NCBI RefSeq assembly: GCF_000308275.2
Contig: NZ_HG529490.1
Location: 62,001 to 126,000, forward strand
Direction of reading: 5' to 3'
Source: Levyella massiliensis
Lineage (GTDB): Bacteria > Bacillota > Clostridia > Tissierellales > Peptoniphilaceae
Length of the DNA stretch: 64,000 bases
A program made the translations under genes and the position numbers. The first letter of the stretch is position 1. Every line of letters starts with the position of its first letter. Positions 36,339 through 43,874 of the stretch are shown here, one piece after another. The notes below the pieces were generated by a model. That model ran no database searches, was not told the DNA's origin, and saw only the letters and a program-made list of their open reading frames with translations.

Positions 36339-37277
36339 ATGAGAAAAAATTTAGGAAGCAAACCGTATTTATTGCCTATGCCGGTGCTGGTCATCGGTAC
36401 GTACAATGAGGATGAAAGTGCCAATGCCATGAATGTGGCGTATGCGTCACTGCGCGACGAAAAGACCATTTCTCTCTATATCAGCCGTTCCCACAAGACG
36501 ACGGACAATATTTTACGCACACAGGCGTTCACTGTTGGCTTTGCGGACCTGATGCATCTGCCGGATGCCGACTATGTGGGTTGTGTCTCCGGCAATACCG
36601 TTACAGATAAGGTCGATCGCACGGGATTGGATCCCATTCCCAGCGAATTTGTTGATGCGCCAGTCTTCGATGCTCTGCCGATTTCTCTCGATTGCAGCCT
36701 GCTTTCCTATGATGAAGAGGATGATCGCGTTGTTGGTAAGATTGAGAATGTTTCCATTGATACGGCGTATCTGGGAGAAAAAAACGCCCCGGATACGACA
36801 TCCATGGATCTTTTGCTCTACAATTCGGCAGAAAATACCTATCAGCTGCTGGGCGATACCGTTGGTACCCCGTTCCGTGGGGATGAAAATTTGAATTTGA
36901 TGGGCTACGGCGCTGAGGAAAATGTGCAGGAAGAGGAGCCGTCGAAGGAAAACTTGGCAAAGAATTTGCCCGAGCGCATTGCTCGTGTGAAAGCCATGGA
37001 AAAGAAAATGAATGGGCTTCAGGAAGCGCAGGACAAGCTGAATGCAGCTTTGGATGCGTTTGAGGCGTATGGCGATGAGAGCGATGCCTTTGATGCCTAT
37101 TATTCCTCTTCCGATTGGATGGAAGATTATGATGCCGATAACCTGGGGCTTTTCCCGGATGATCTTGACCGCGGCGTCTTAAACGAAGACATTCCCTATG
37201 ACGTGTTGGGCGGCAATTATGAATTAGGGCGCCGCCTGCAAAAATTAGCACGTAAATTATTGGGCCGATCCCACTAA
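36339..37277 (+). CDS. Flavin reductase-family protein with long acidic C-terminal extension
   Basis: The N-terminal 200 residues match the flavin reductase like/FMN-binding split-barrel pattern: KPYLLPMPVLVIGTYNED, then MNVAYASLRDEKTISLYISR and TVGFADLMHLPDADYVG, as in enzymes related to high-molecular-weight rubredoxin domains. Start 36339 (MRKN) has AAGGAGG upstream, preferred over 36291. Residues about 200-312 are an extra segment: a coiled-coil-like helix (RVKAMEKKMNGLQEAQDKLN), a stretch rich in Asp, Tyr and Ser, and a basic end (GRRLQKLARKLLGRS). I know no domain for this tail. The core predicts FMN binding and electron transfer. Confidence 0.75.
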   Translation: MRKNLGSKPYLLPMPVLVIGTYNEDESANAMNVAYASLRDEKTISLYISRSHKTTDNILRTQAFTVGFADLMHLPDADYVGCVSGNTVTDKVDRTGLDPIPSEFVDAPVFDALPISLDCSLLSYDEEDDRVVGKIENVSIDTAYLGEKNAPDTTSMDLLLYNSAENTYQLLGDTVGTPFRGDENLNLMGYGAEENVQEEEPSKENLAKNLPERIARVKAMEKKMNGLQEAQDKLNAALDAFEAYGDESDAFDAYYSSSDWMEDYDADNLGLFPDDLDRGVLNEDIPYDVLGGNYELGRRLQKLARKLLGRSH

Positions 37278-37314
37278 TCGCTAGTGCGATGGGAAGGAGA
37301 GACGGGTTAACACT

Positions 37315-38841
37315 ATGCATTCCAAGACGGATTCATGCCGCGCTTCCGGCATTTTACTGCATATCACATCTCTGCCGGGACCGTATGGTATCGGCACCTT
37401 AGGCCGAGAGGCACATGCCTTCTTGGATTTTCTCTATGCTGCCAAGCAATCCTATTGGCAGGTGTTGCCGGTGGGTCCGACGGGCTATGGTAACAGTCCG
37501 TACCAGTCCTACAGCACATTTGCCGGCAATCCGCTTCTCATCGATCCGGAGTGCCTTGTGACGGATGGGCTCCTCAGCGATGCGGATCTTTCTGCGTTTC
37601 GTGCGGCTTTTTCCGGCGCTGCGGAGTGTTTTTCACTACAGAAGACGGCTCGCTTGCGCTTACTGCGTCAAGCGTTTTATCGCTTTAATGCGCAGGATGC
37701 TGCGTTTCGCGCCTTTTGCGACACTCATGCCGCTTGGTTGGACGATTACGCGTTTTTCATGGCCATTAAGGATGCTGAAGCTGATCGCCCATGGCAAGAA
37801 TGGCCGACGGCTTTGCGTTTGCACGAGCCGGCAGCACTGGAGACTTTTGCCGTCGCCCATGCGGACGATGTGGCGTTTTATCGCTTTTTACAATATCTTT
37901 TTGCGAAGCAATGGCAGGCGCTCAAAGAAGCGGCTCATGCCAAAGGCATCCGTATTATCGGCGATCTCCCTATCTATGTGGCGGAAGATTCCGCAGATAC
38001 CTGGTCCCATCCGTCACTTTTTGCGCTGAACAGCGATCGCCGTGCGGCCTATGTTGGCGGTTGTCCGCCGGATGCTTTCACCGCCGATGGGCAGCGGTGG
38101 GGCAATCCTTGCTATCAATGGGAAAACCACGTCCGTTCGGGATTTTCTTGGTGGATCCATCGCCTTGGTCGCCAATTTGCACTGTTTGATGCCATTCGTC
38201 TCGACCATTTTCGCGGATTGGAATCCTATTGGCGCATACCCGCCAATGCCGAAACGGCGCGCCAAGGCGCTTGGGCAAAAGCACCCGGGTGCGATCTCTT
38301 TGCAGCAGTGCGGGCATCGCTGGGCGATGTACCGATCCTGGCCGAGGACCTCGGCTTTTTAACCACCGAGGTTTTAGCCATGCGTGAGGCGCTCGGTCTT
38401 CCGGGTATGAAGGTGCTGCAATTTGCCTTTACCCCGGGAGAGGACAGCCTTTATTTGCCGCATCACATCACGGAAAACAGTGTGATCTATACAGGCACGC
38501 ACGATAACGATACCGTGCTCGGCTGGCTTGCAAAAGCACCTTGCGCCGAGCGTGATTTTGCCGTCCGCTACATGCACCTGACCGAAGACGAAGGCTACGC
38601 CTGGGGCTGTATCCGCACTGCCATGACCTCGGTGGCTCGTCTCGCGGTGCTACCGATGCAGGATGTGTTGGAGCTCGGCGCGGAAGCGCGCATGAATACC
38701 CCAGGGACGGCAGAGGGCAATTGGACCTGGCGGATGCGTTCGGGCGCAGCAACGGCAGCCCTGGCCGAGCGGCTGGCGGAATGGGTAAGGATGACCGGCA
38801 GAGCGGCCGATGCAGGGGAGGGCACTGTTCCGATGTCGTAG
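37315..38841 (+). CDS. malQ: 4-alpha-glucanotransferase
   Basis: A 508-residue glycoside hydrolase family 77 enzyme (amylomaltase), which moves maltooligosaccharide segments between glucans. Seen: GILLHITSLPGPYGIGTLG, then SYWQVLPVGPTGYGNSPYQS, LPIYVAEDSADTW, then the GH77 catalytic nucleophile in FDAIRLDHFRGLESYW, acid/base AEDLG and GTHDNDTVLGWL. All catalytic residues are in place and the length is normal. The ATG at 37315 has a GGAGAG rather far upstream, so the exact start is moderately sure. It is followed by a palindrome cluster that should terminate its transcript. No other glycogen or maltose genes are adjacent. Confidence 0.93.
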   Translation: MHSKTDSCRASGILLHITSLPGPYGIGTLGREAHAFLDFLYAAKQSYWQVLPVGPTGYGNSPYQSYSTFAGNPLLIDPECLVTDGLLSDADLSAFRAAFSGAAECFSLQKTARLRLLRQAFYRFNAQDAAFRAFCDTHAAWLDDYAFFMAIKDAEADRPWQEWPTALRLHEPAALETFAVAHADDVAFYRFLQYLFAKQWQALKEAAHAKGIRIIGDLPIYVAEDSADTWSHPSLFALNSDRRAAYVGGCPPDAFTADGQRWGNPCYQWENHVRSGFSWWIHRLGRQFALFDAIRLDHFRGLESYWRIPANAETARQGAWAKAPGCDLFAAVRASLGDVPILAEDLGFLTTEVLAMREALGLPGMKVLQFAFTPGEDSLYLPHHITENSVIYTGTHDNDTVLGWLAKAPCAERDFAVRYMHLTEDEGYAWGCIRTAMTSVARLAVLPMQDVLELGAEARMNTPGTAEGNWTWRMRSGAATAALAERLAEWVRMTGRAADAGEGTVPMS

Positions 38842-38895
38842 CGGCGACGGCGTTGCTACGGGGTACAGAGCTTTGCGTTGTAGAACGCTTAAATC

Positions 38896-39036
38896 AGAAG
38901 GTGTCGGCCTATCGGCCGACGGTTTATATCATAAGGAGGGCGGCTCGAGGAGCCGCCTTCCTTTTATTTATGAACACCGTCGAAGGCGGCTTATTGAGCC
39001 GTCCTCTTTTTCGCCGAAGGCGGCACCTTATTAGGC
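38896..39036. terminator. Palindrome/terminator cluster, copy 1 (duplicated at 41.5 kb)
   Basis: GTCGGCC/GGCCGAC stem, AAGGAGGGCGGCTC/GAGCCGCCTTCCTTTT terminator, then further GGCGGC-based stems (GAAGGCGGCTTATTGAGCCG and GCCGAAGGCGGC). This block, with the start of the adjacent array, is repeated almost exactly 2.57 kb to the right, at 41465-41605. It closes the malQ transcript. Confidence 0.75.
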
Positions 39037-39052
39037 ATTAAATTGTGGTCAA

Positions 39053-39410
39053 TACAGTGCTTTTTGCGGAAAATGGCTTTTGCACTGTATGAAATTGGCC
39101 CCTAATACAGTGCTTTTGGACGAAAACGTGAAAAGTACTGTATGAAAAAGGGGATGGATACAGTACTTTCGGTTGAAAATGCGAAAAGTACTGTATAAAA
39201 AACGCGAAAAATACAGTACTTTTTGCAAAATCGGCATTTAGCACTGTACTGACGCCGAAAATCGTACAGTACTTTTCGCCAAATCAGCATTTAGTACTGT
39301 ATTTTTCTCGAAAATCGTACAGTACTTTTCACCAAATCGGTATTTAGCACTGTACTGACGCCGAAAATCGTACAGTACTTTCCGCCAAATCAGCATTTAG
39401 CACTGTATCC
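39053..39410. repeat. Tandem hairpin array, family C (TACAGT), seven units, exact 53-bp period
   Basis: Units start with TACAGT(G/A)CTTT at 39053, 39106, 39159, 39212, 39265, 39318 and 39371, exactly 53 bases apart. Each closes about 37 bases later with (A/G)(A/C)ACTGTA-type ends (GCACTGTA or AGTACTGTA) and a 16-base spacer. The arms pair over 8-12 bases. Spacers fall into two sorts: GAAAAAGGGGATGGA-like in the left units and CTGACGCCGAAAATCG-like in the right units. The array ends about 60 bases before the gntR promoter. Confidence 0.9.
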
Positions 39411-39466
39411 AACCAAGGAATAGGCACACCGTTATGTCATTGCTAACACGATCTACTTGAAATCCC

Positions 39467-39498
39467 TTGACAGTTCACCTTTACAGTGTATACTGTGT
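39467..39498 (+). promoter_or_regulatory. gntR promoter with overlapping palindromic operator
   Basis: TTGACA at 39467-39472, a 16-base spacer and TATACT at 39489-39494. The palindrome TACAGTGTATACTGTGTA (39482-39499) spans the -10 box, the expected place for GntR autorepression. A second small palindrome, GTATATAC, follows at about 39497. Confidence 0.75.
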
Positions 39499-39537
39499 AT
39501 ATACAAACAGCACAGTGCACGGTGCAAGGAGGAAAAT

Positions 39538-39912
39538 TTGAAGGTCATTCTATCGAATCAATCTGAAGTGCCTTTGTATCGCCAAATTGAGGCACAAATT
39601 AAGGATGCGATTCTACGACAGGAATTGAAAGAAGGGGATCCGCTGCCTTCCATTCGTCGCTTTGCGGGGGATTTGAATGTGAGTGTTTTGACCATTCGCC
39701 GCGTTTATAGCGAACTTGAGGACGAAGGATTGGTACAAAGCCGAGCGGGTCTTGGAACCTTCGTACGGGCGGGAGATGCGGAACATCTGCAACAGTCGCA
39801 ATGCCTAATGGTCGAGGAACAGTTGCGTGAAGTGATTCGCAATGCGCGATTGCTCCGTGTACCAAAAGGAGCTTTGCTGCAGATGGTTCAAGAGCTCTAT
39901 GAGGAGGAATGA
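39538..39912 (+). CDS. GntR-family (YtrA-type) transcriptional regulator
   Basis: A 124-residue regulator. TTG 39538 is chosen as start because AAGGAGG lies five bases upstream and the protein then begins at the domain (LKVILSNQSEVPLYRQIEAQ). The upstream ATG 39457 would place its codons over the promoter. The winged helix occupies residues about 10-78 (GDPLPSIRRFAGDLNVSVLT, then IRRVYSELEDEGLVQSRAGL). A short C-terminal helix of about 45 residues follows, the YtrA layout without a large effector domain. It ends one base before the ABC ATPase gene start region. It presumably represses its own operon through the palindrome over the -10 box. Confidence 0.88.
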   Translation: MKVILSNQSEVPLYRQIEAQIKDAILRQELKEGDPLPSIRRFAGDLNVSVLTIRRVYSELEDEGLVQSRAGLGTFVRAGDAEHLQQSQCLMVEEQLREVIRNARLLRVPKGALLQMVQELYEEE

Positions 39913-39913
39913 T

Positions 39914-40780
39914 ATGGATTCGGTATTAGCTGTCAAAAACTTGACGAAACAGTATCCGAACTTCGCCTTGCAAAATGTTACCTTTGCTATACCAGAGGGA
40001 TGCGTTGCGGGTTTTATCGGTTTAAATGGACAGGGAAAGACAACAACCATTCGATCGATTCTTGGACTATGCGTAAAAGATACGGGAACGGTGCAGATTT
40101 TAGGCAAGGATATGGATCAAGAGGCCAAAGCCATTAAGCAAGAATTAGGTGTGGTTTTTGACGAAGGGTATTTGTATGACGCTTTATCCATTCAAGAAAT
40201 GAAAAATATTGTCGCCCGTGCCTATCCTCGATGGGAAGAGATGCGCTTTCAGGACTTTTTAAAGCGCTTTGGCCTGCGGAAAGAGCAGAAAATTGCTACC
40301 TTATCGAAAGGCATGCGTATGAAATTAGCATTAGCGCTGGCCTTATCGCATCATGCGAAATTCCTGATCTTGGATGAACCAACTTCAGGGTTGGATCCCA
40401 TGGTGCGTCAGCAATTGCTGGCATTATTGCGAGAATTTATGCAAGAGGAAGGGCAAGGCGTGCTCTATTCCAGCCATATTACTTCGGATTTAGACCAGTT
40501 CTCGGACGTGATTATTTTCATCGATAAAGGAAAGATTCTCCTTGCCGAAGAAAAAGACATTTTGCTGGAACGGCATCGCTTGGTGAAAGGCGACCCTTCT
40601 TGCCTTACCGATACACTGCGTCAACATTTCTTAACCTTGAAGGAAAATGACTACAGTTTTTCCGGCGTCACGACAGAGGCATCGCTATTAAAAGAGGCGA
40701 TGCCAAATGTGCTGATCGAGCGTATCAATATTGAACAGATGATGCTGGCCTATGTGGGAGAGGAGAAGCCGTATGTTTGA
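39914..40780 (+). CDS. ABC transporter ATP-binding protein (YtrB-like)
   Basis: A 288-residue ATPase. Start 39914 follows GAGGAGG, which overlaps the end of gntR. It has Walker A GLNGQGKTTT (about residue 39), a Q-loop region, the signature LSKGMRMKLALALALS (SKG in place of SGG, common in this subfamily), Walker B LILDEPTSGLDP and switch histidine SSHITSD. The C-terminal 70 residues are the extra domain typical of drug/peptide exporters controlled by YtrA-like regulators. It overlaps the permease gene by eight bases. The pair likely exports an antimicrobial or cell-wall-stress compound; the substrate is not known. Confidence 0.88.
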   Translation: MDSVLAVKNLTKQYPNFALQNVTFAIPEGCVAGFIGLNGQGKTTTIRSILGLCVKDTGTVQILGKDMDQEAKAIKQELGVVFDEGYLYDALSIQEMKNIVARAYPRWEEMRFQDFLKRFGLRKEQKIATLSKGMRMKLALALALSHHAKFLILDEPTSGLDPMVRQQLLALLREFMQEEGQGVLYSSHITSDLDQFSDVIIFIDKGKILLAEEKDILLERHRLVKGDPSCLTDTLRQHFLTLKENDYSFSGVTTEASLLKEAMPNVLIERINIEQMMLAYVGEEKPYV

Positions 40781-41420
40781 TTTGATGAAAAAGGATTATG
40801 TTTTGGTTAAAAAGGTGTGGTGGCTGGTATTGGCTTTGATGCTAGCAATGCCGCTCTTTCTCTCCTATGTGTCTTCACAGGAAGGGCGCAGTTTGCCATC
40901 GGGTCTGTTGCTATCCATGCTGGCGAGCCTTCTCGTCCTTGTTTCAATATCCGCATTGTACCAAGAGGAAGAGAAGTATCCGAAAGCCGCTGCCATGATC
41001 ACGACGCTCGGGTATTCGCGTAAGGAACAGATAAGAGAACGCTATGCGTTGGCACTGAGCGTATTTATCGGATTTGCGGTTCTTTACGGTATTGCCGCGC
41101 AATTCCTTCCCGGCTTGGAGCCATTAACAATCTTGGGCTTTGCAATCAGCTACTGCGTAATCAGCGGCGTTATCGCCCTTTATCTGTATCTGGTTACCAA
41201 ATTAGGCGTCTTGGCCGCTCGCTATGTGCAGATGGTCGTCATCCTTGCTATCTCTCTGGGACCAACGTTGCTGTCTATGCTACACATTTCGTTTTCGCTT
41301 GATTTTCTTGCGTCTCTTTCACAACCGGTACTGTGTTCCCTCTTAATAGCGATGGGACTGTTCTTTTACGGACTCTCTTATGTTCTGACAGTTCAGATTT
41401 ATCTGAAGAAGGAACTCTAG
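40773..41420 (+). CDS. ABC-2 type permease subunit
   Basis: A 215-residue hydrophobic protein with about six membrane helices and the ABC-2 permease pattern (MFDLMKKDYVLVKKVWWLVL at the start, ALYQEEEKYPKAAAMITTLG in the first loop). Start 40773 overlaps the ATPase stop by eight bases, with GGAGAGGAG upstream; an earlier GTG at 40752 would extend the overlap without a better ribosome site. It forms the membrane part of the GntR-controlled exporter. Confidence 0.83.
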   Translation: MFDLMKKDYVLVKKVWWLVLALMLAMPLFLSYVSSQEGRSLPSGLLLSMLASLLVLVSISALYQEEEKYPKAAAMITTLGYSRKEQIRERYALALSVFIGFAVLYGIAAQFLPGLEPLTILGFAISYCVISGVIALYLYLVTKLGVLAARYVQMVVILAISLGPTLLSMLHISFSLDFLASLSQPVLCSLLIAMGLFFYGLSYVLTVQIYLKKEL

Positions 41421-41464
41421 AACTTCCAGAAAACGGAGTTTGGCAGTGATCTGAGGTCTCTTTT

Positions 41465-41605
41465 AGAAGGTGTCGGCCTGTCGGCCGACGGTTCATATTA
41501 TAAGGAGGGCGGCTCGAGGAGCCGCCTTCCTTTTCTTATGAGCGCCGTCGAAGGCGGCTTATTGGGCCATCCTCTTTTTCGCCGAAGGCGGCACCTTCTT
41601 AGGCA
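41465..41605. terminator. Palindrome/terminator cluster, copy 2
   Basis: Nearly the same sequence as 38896-39036: GTCGGCC/GGCCGAC stem, AAGGAGGGCGGCTC/GAGCCGCCTTCCTTTT terminator and following GGCGGC stems. It closes the GntR-ABC operon. Confidence 0.75.
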
Positions 41606-41620
41606 TTAAATTGTGGTAGA

Positions 41621-42030
41621 TACAGTGCTTTTTGCGGAAAATGGCTTTTGCACTGTATGAAATTCACCCCTAATACAGTACTTTTGGACGAAAACACGAA
41701 AAGTATTGTATGAAAAATGGGATGGATACAGTACTTTCGGTTGAAAATGCGAAAAGTACTGTATGAAAAATGGGATGGATACAGTACTTTTGGTTAAAAA
41801 CGCGAAAAGTACTGTATGAAAAACGAGAAAAATACAGTACTTTTCTCCAAATCAGCATTTAGTACTGTATTTTTTTCGAAAATCGTACAGTACTTTTCAC
41901 CAAATCGGCATTTAGCACTGTACTAACGCCAAAAATCGTACAGTACTTTTCTCCAAATCGGCATTTAGCACTGTACTGACGCCGAAAATCGTACAGTACT
42001 TTTCGCCAAATCGGCATTTAGTACTGCATC
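41621..42030. repeat. Tandem hairpin array, family C, eight units, exact 53-bp period
   Basis: Units begin with TACAGT at 41621, 41674, 41727, 41780, 41833, 41886, 41939 and 41992, all 53 bases apart. The unit types and their left-to-right order of spacer sorts match the array at 39.05 kb, with one more copy of the GGATGGA-spaced unit and minor base changes. The last unit is closed by TAGTACTGCA. Confidence 0.9.
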
Positions 42031-42110
42031 GGCCTCCGTAACGAGCAACCATCGGAGTTTTAATCTTTGCCGAATTTGGGTACATCTTACACCATGGAAA
42101 TGAGGTGGAC

Positions 42111-42527
42111 ATGAAAGATTTTTTTCAAAAAGCAAATGAGCGTCTCCGGCAATGGGCGGTGGGACGCAACGGCTTTGATGCGCTGTCACAGGTGGTGTAT
42201 TTTCTGGGGTTAGTGCTTTTCGTCGTGCAGTGGTTCGTAAAAACACCGATACTGTACTATCTGTCGTGGGGCTGCTTAATCTACGGTCTGTTTCGTGTAT
42301 TTTCCAAAAATGTTGCGGCACGGCAGAAGGAGAATCAAGCCTTCTTGGGCCTTTTTGCGGGGCTGAGCCGTCGATGGAATTTATTGAAACGGCAATGGAA
42401 AGATCGCAAAACGCATCGCTATTTTTCCTGCCCATCCTGTCATCAGACGGTGCGCGTGCCGAAACATCCGGGCAAAGTGAAAATTCATTGTCCGCGCTGC
42501 GGCAATAGCTTTGAAGTGCGCATGTAG
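42111..42527 (+). CDS. Zinc-ribbon membrane protein of unknown function
   Basis: A 138-residue protein starting at ATG 42111 (GAGGTGG upstream). An N-terminal amphipathic segment (MKDFFQKANERLRQWAVG) is followed by two membrane helices (about 25-60). A basic linker and a C-terminal zinc ribbon with FSCPSCHQTVRVPKHPGKVK and HCPRCGNSFEV (four cysteines in two CPxC pairs) complete it. Such ribbons bind zinc and often mediate protein or nucleic-acid contacts. It is flanked by array/terminator DNA on both sides and has no operon partners. Confidence 0.7.
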   Translation: MKDFFQKANERLRQWAVGRNGFDALSQVVYFLGLVLFVVQWFVKTPILYYLSWGCLIYGLFRVFSKNVAARQKENQAFLGLFAGLSRRWNLLKRQWKDRKTHRYFSCPSCHQTVRVPKHPGKVKIHCPRCGNSFEVRM

Positions 42528-42668
42528 GAGCGCCCGCCGCATATGAATGCGGCACCTGCCGCGTTCGAAGGAGCGGGCCTCAGGCCGGCGCTTGATATCA
42601 AAAGGTGCCCGTCAGCGGGCGACGATTGAATAAGAAGAAGGCGGCCCATTGGGCCGCCTTTCTTTTAT
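42528..42668. terminator. Palindrome cluster with convergent terminator
   Basis: Short GC-rich stems (GCGCCCGCC region, GCGGCACCTGCCGC, GCCCGTCAGCGGGC) end in AAGGCGGCCC ATT GGGCCGCCTT with T runs (about 42639-42664), between the zinc-ribbon gene (plus) and the aldo/keto reductase (minus). It has the same style as 5.7 and 38.9 kb. Confidence 0.75.
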
Positions 42669-42689
42669 TATCAAACCGTGCCGTCGGGC

Positions 42690-43616
42690 TCATGGCAAGA
42701 ATTTCCCCGCTGCCAGATAGAGCTGATACCATTCGTGATGGGTGAGGGAAACCTGCGTTGCTGCGGCGGATTCCTCCAGATGGCGCGGATTCATGGTGCC
42801 GACAATCACTTGCATTTGAGCCGGGTGGCGCAGAATCCAGGCCAGAGCGATGGCAGCTTTAGTGACATGGTATTTTTCCGCCAGTTCGGCCAAAGCAGCA
42901 TTGAGCTCAGGGTATTTCGGATCATCGATGAAGCAACCACCGAACATGCCGTATTGCAAGGGCGACCAGGCTTGAATTGTGATGTTGTGCAGACGACAAT
43001 AATCGAGCAGGCCGTTGTCGCGGTCGATGCTGCGCTCGGTGGTGAGATTATTCATATAGAAAGCAGCATCGATGAGCTGCGATTGCTCAAGGGAGAGCTG
43101 GAGCTGATTGATGATGAGTGGCTGTTTTACGGTGTGCTTCAGCACTTCGAGCATCATGGGCGGCACGTTGCTGACGCCGAAATGACGCACTTTGCCGGAT
43201 TTCTCGAGGGCATCGAACGCCGCGGCAACTTCTTCGGGCTCGTAGAGCAGGTCGGGACGGTGCAGGAGCAGGATGTCCAAATAGTCGGTTTTCATGCGAC
43301 GCAGGCTGTCATCCACACTGGAAAGAATGGTTTCGCGACGCCAGTCAAATTCATTGCGATCAAAACAAAGGCCGCACTTGGTCTGCAGAATAAAACGATC
43401 ACGGGCAATGCCGGCCTTCGTCCAAGCCTCACCGAAACGCTCCTCGGCTACGCCATCGGTATAACAGGTGGCATTGTCAAAAAAATTGATGCCAAGATCC
43501 ATGGAGGTCTTAACCATTTCTGCAGCTTTATCTATGGAAAGATCGGGCATGCGCATGCAGCCCAGGATGAGCCGGGACACGTTTTCCAGCCCGTTGGGAA
43601 GATTTATACGATTCAT
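42690..43616 (-). CDS. Aldo/keto reductase (YdhF-like)
   Basis: A 308-residue TIM-barrel NAD(P)H oxidoreductase. The catalytic tetrad is visible: Asp47 (FFDNA), Tyr52, Lys80 (LQTKCG) and His119 (LLLHRPD). The cofactor loop region is near the C-terminus (VIVGTMNPRHLEESAAATQV). The overall pattern (RLILGCMRMPDL start, FGVSNVPPMML) is that of the YdhF group. GGAG lies nine bases before ATG 43616. It is a single gene ending at a convergent terminator. The natural carbonyl substrate is unknown. Confidence 0.9.
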   Translation of the reverse strand: MNRINLPNGLENVSRLILGCMRMPDLSIDKAAEMVKTSMDLGINFFDNATCYTDGVAEERFGEAWTKAGIARDRFILQTKCGLCFDRNEFDWRRETILSSVDDSLRRMKTDYLDILLLHRPDLLYEPEEVAAAFDALEKSGKVRHFGVSNVPPMMLEVLKHTVKQPLIINQLQLSLEQSQLIDAAFYMNNLTTERSIDRDNGLLDYCRLHNITIQAWSPLQYGMFGGCFIDDPKYPELNAALAELAEKYHVTKAAIALAWILRHPAQMQVIVGTMNPRHLEESAAATQVSLTHHEWYQLYLAAGKFLP

Positions 43617-43874
43617 AAAACTTTCTCCTTTTGTACAATTTATCTTGCAGTTTCTGTCCTTATATACCCCAGTTCCCTCGGTTGACAGTGCATTTTTTCT
43701 TCGTTATTCTTTAAGAGGCGAGTAAAAGGGAAAACGACCTTTTTTGCTGTTTTTGGCGATGGGTGAATAACGTTTTCTCATTACGTCCGTTCGATACGCT
43801 CTCAGGAGCGGCAAGGGGGCGATTCGTATCGAAACGGCGTAGAAAACAAGAATTGCCGCGAATAAGGAGGAACT

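Noticed and set aside
39049-39290. Short overlapping minus-strand frames in the TACAGT array
   Set aside because: They arise from repeat sequence, have no ribosome site and shift frame at each 53-bp unit.
42678-43685. Plus-strand 335-residue frame over the aldo/keto reductase
   Set aside because: It is antisense to a gene with a complete catalytic tetrad and a ribosome site; it has no family features.
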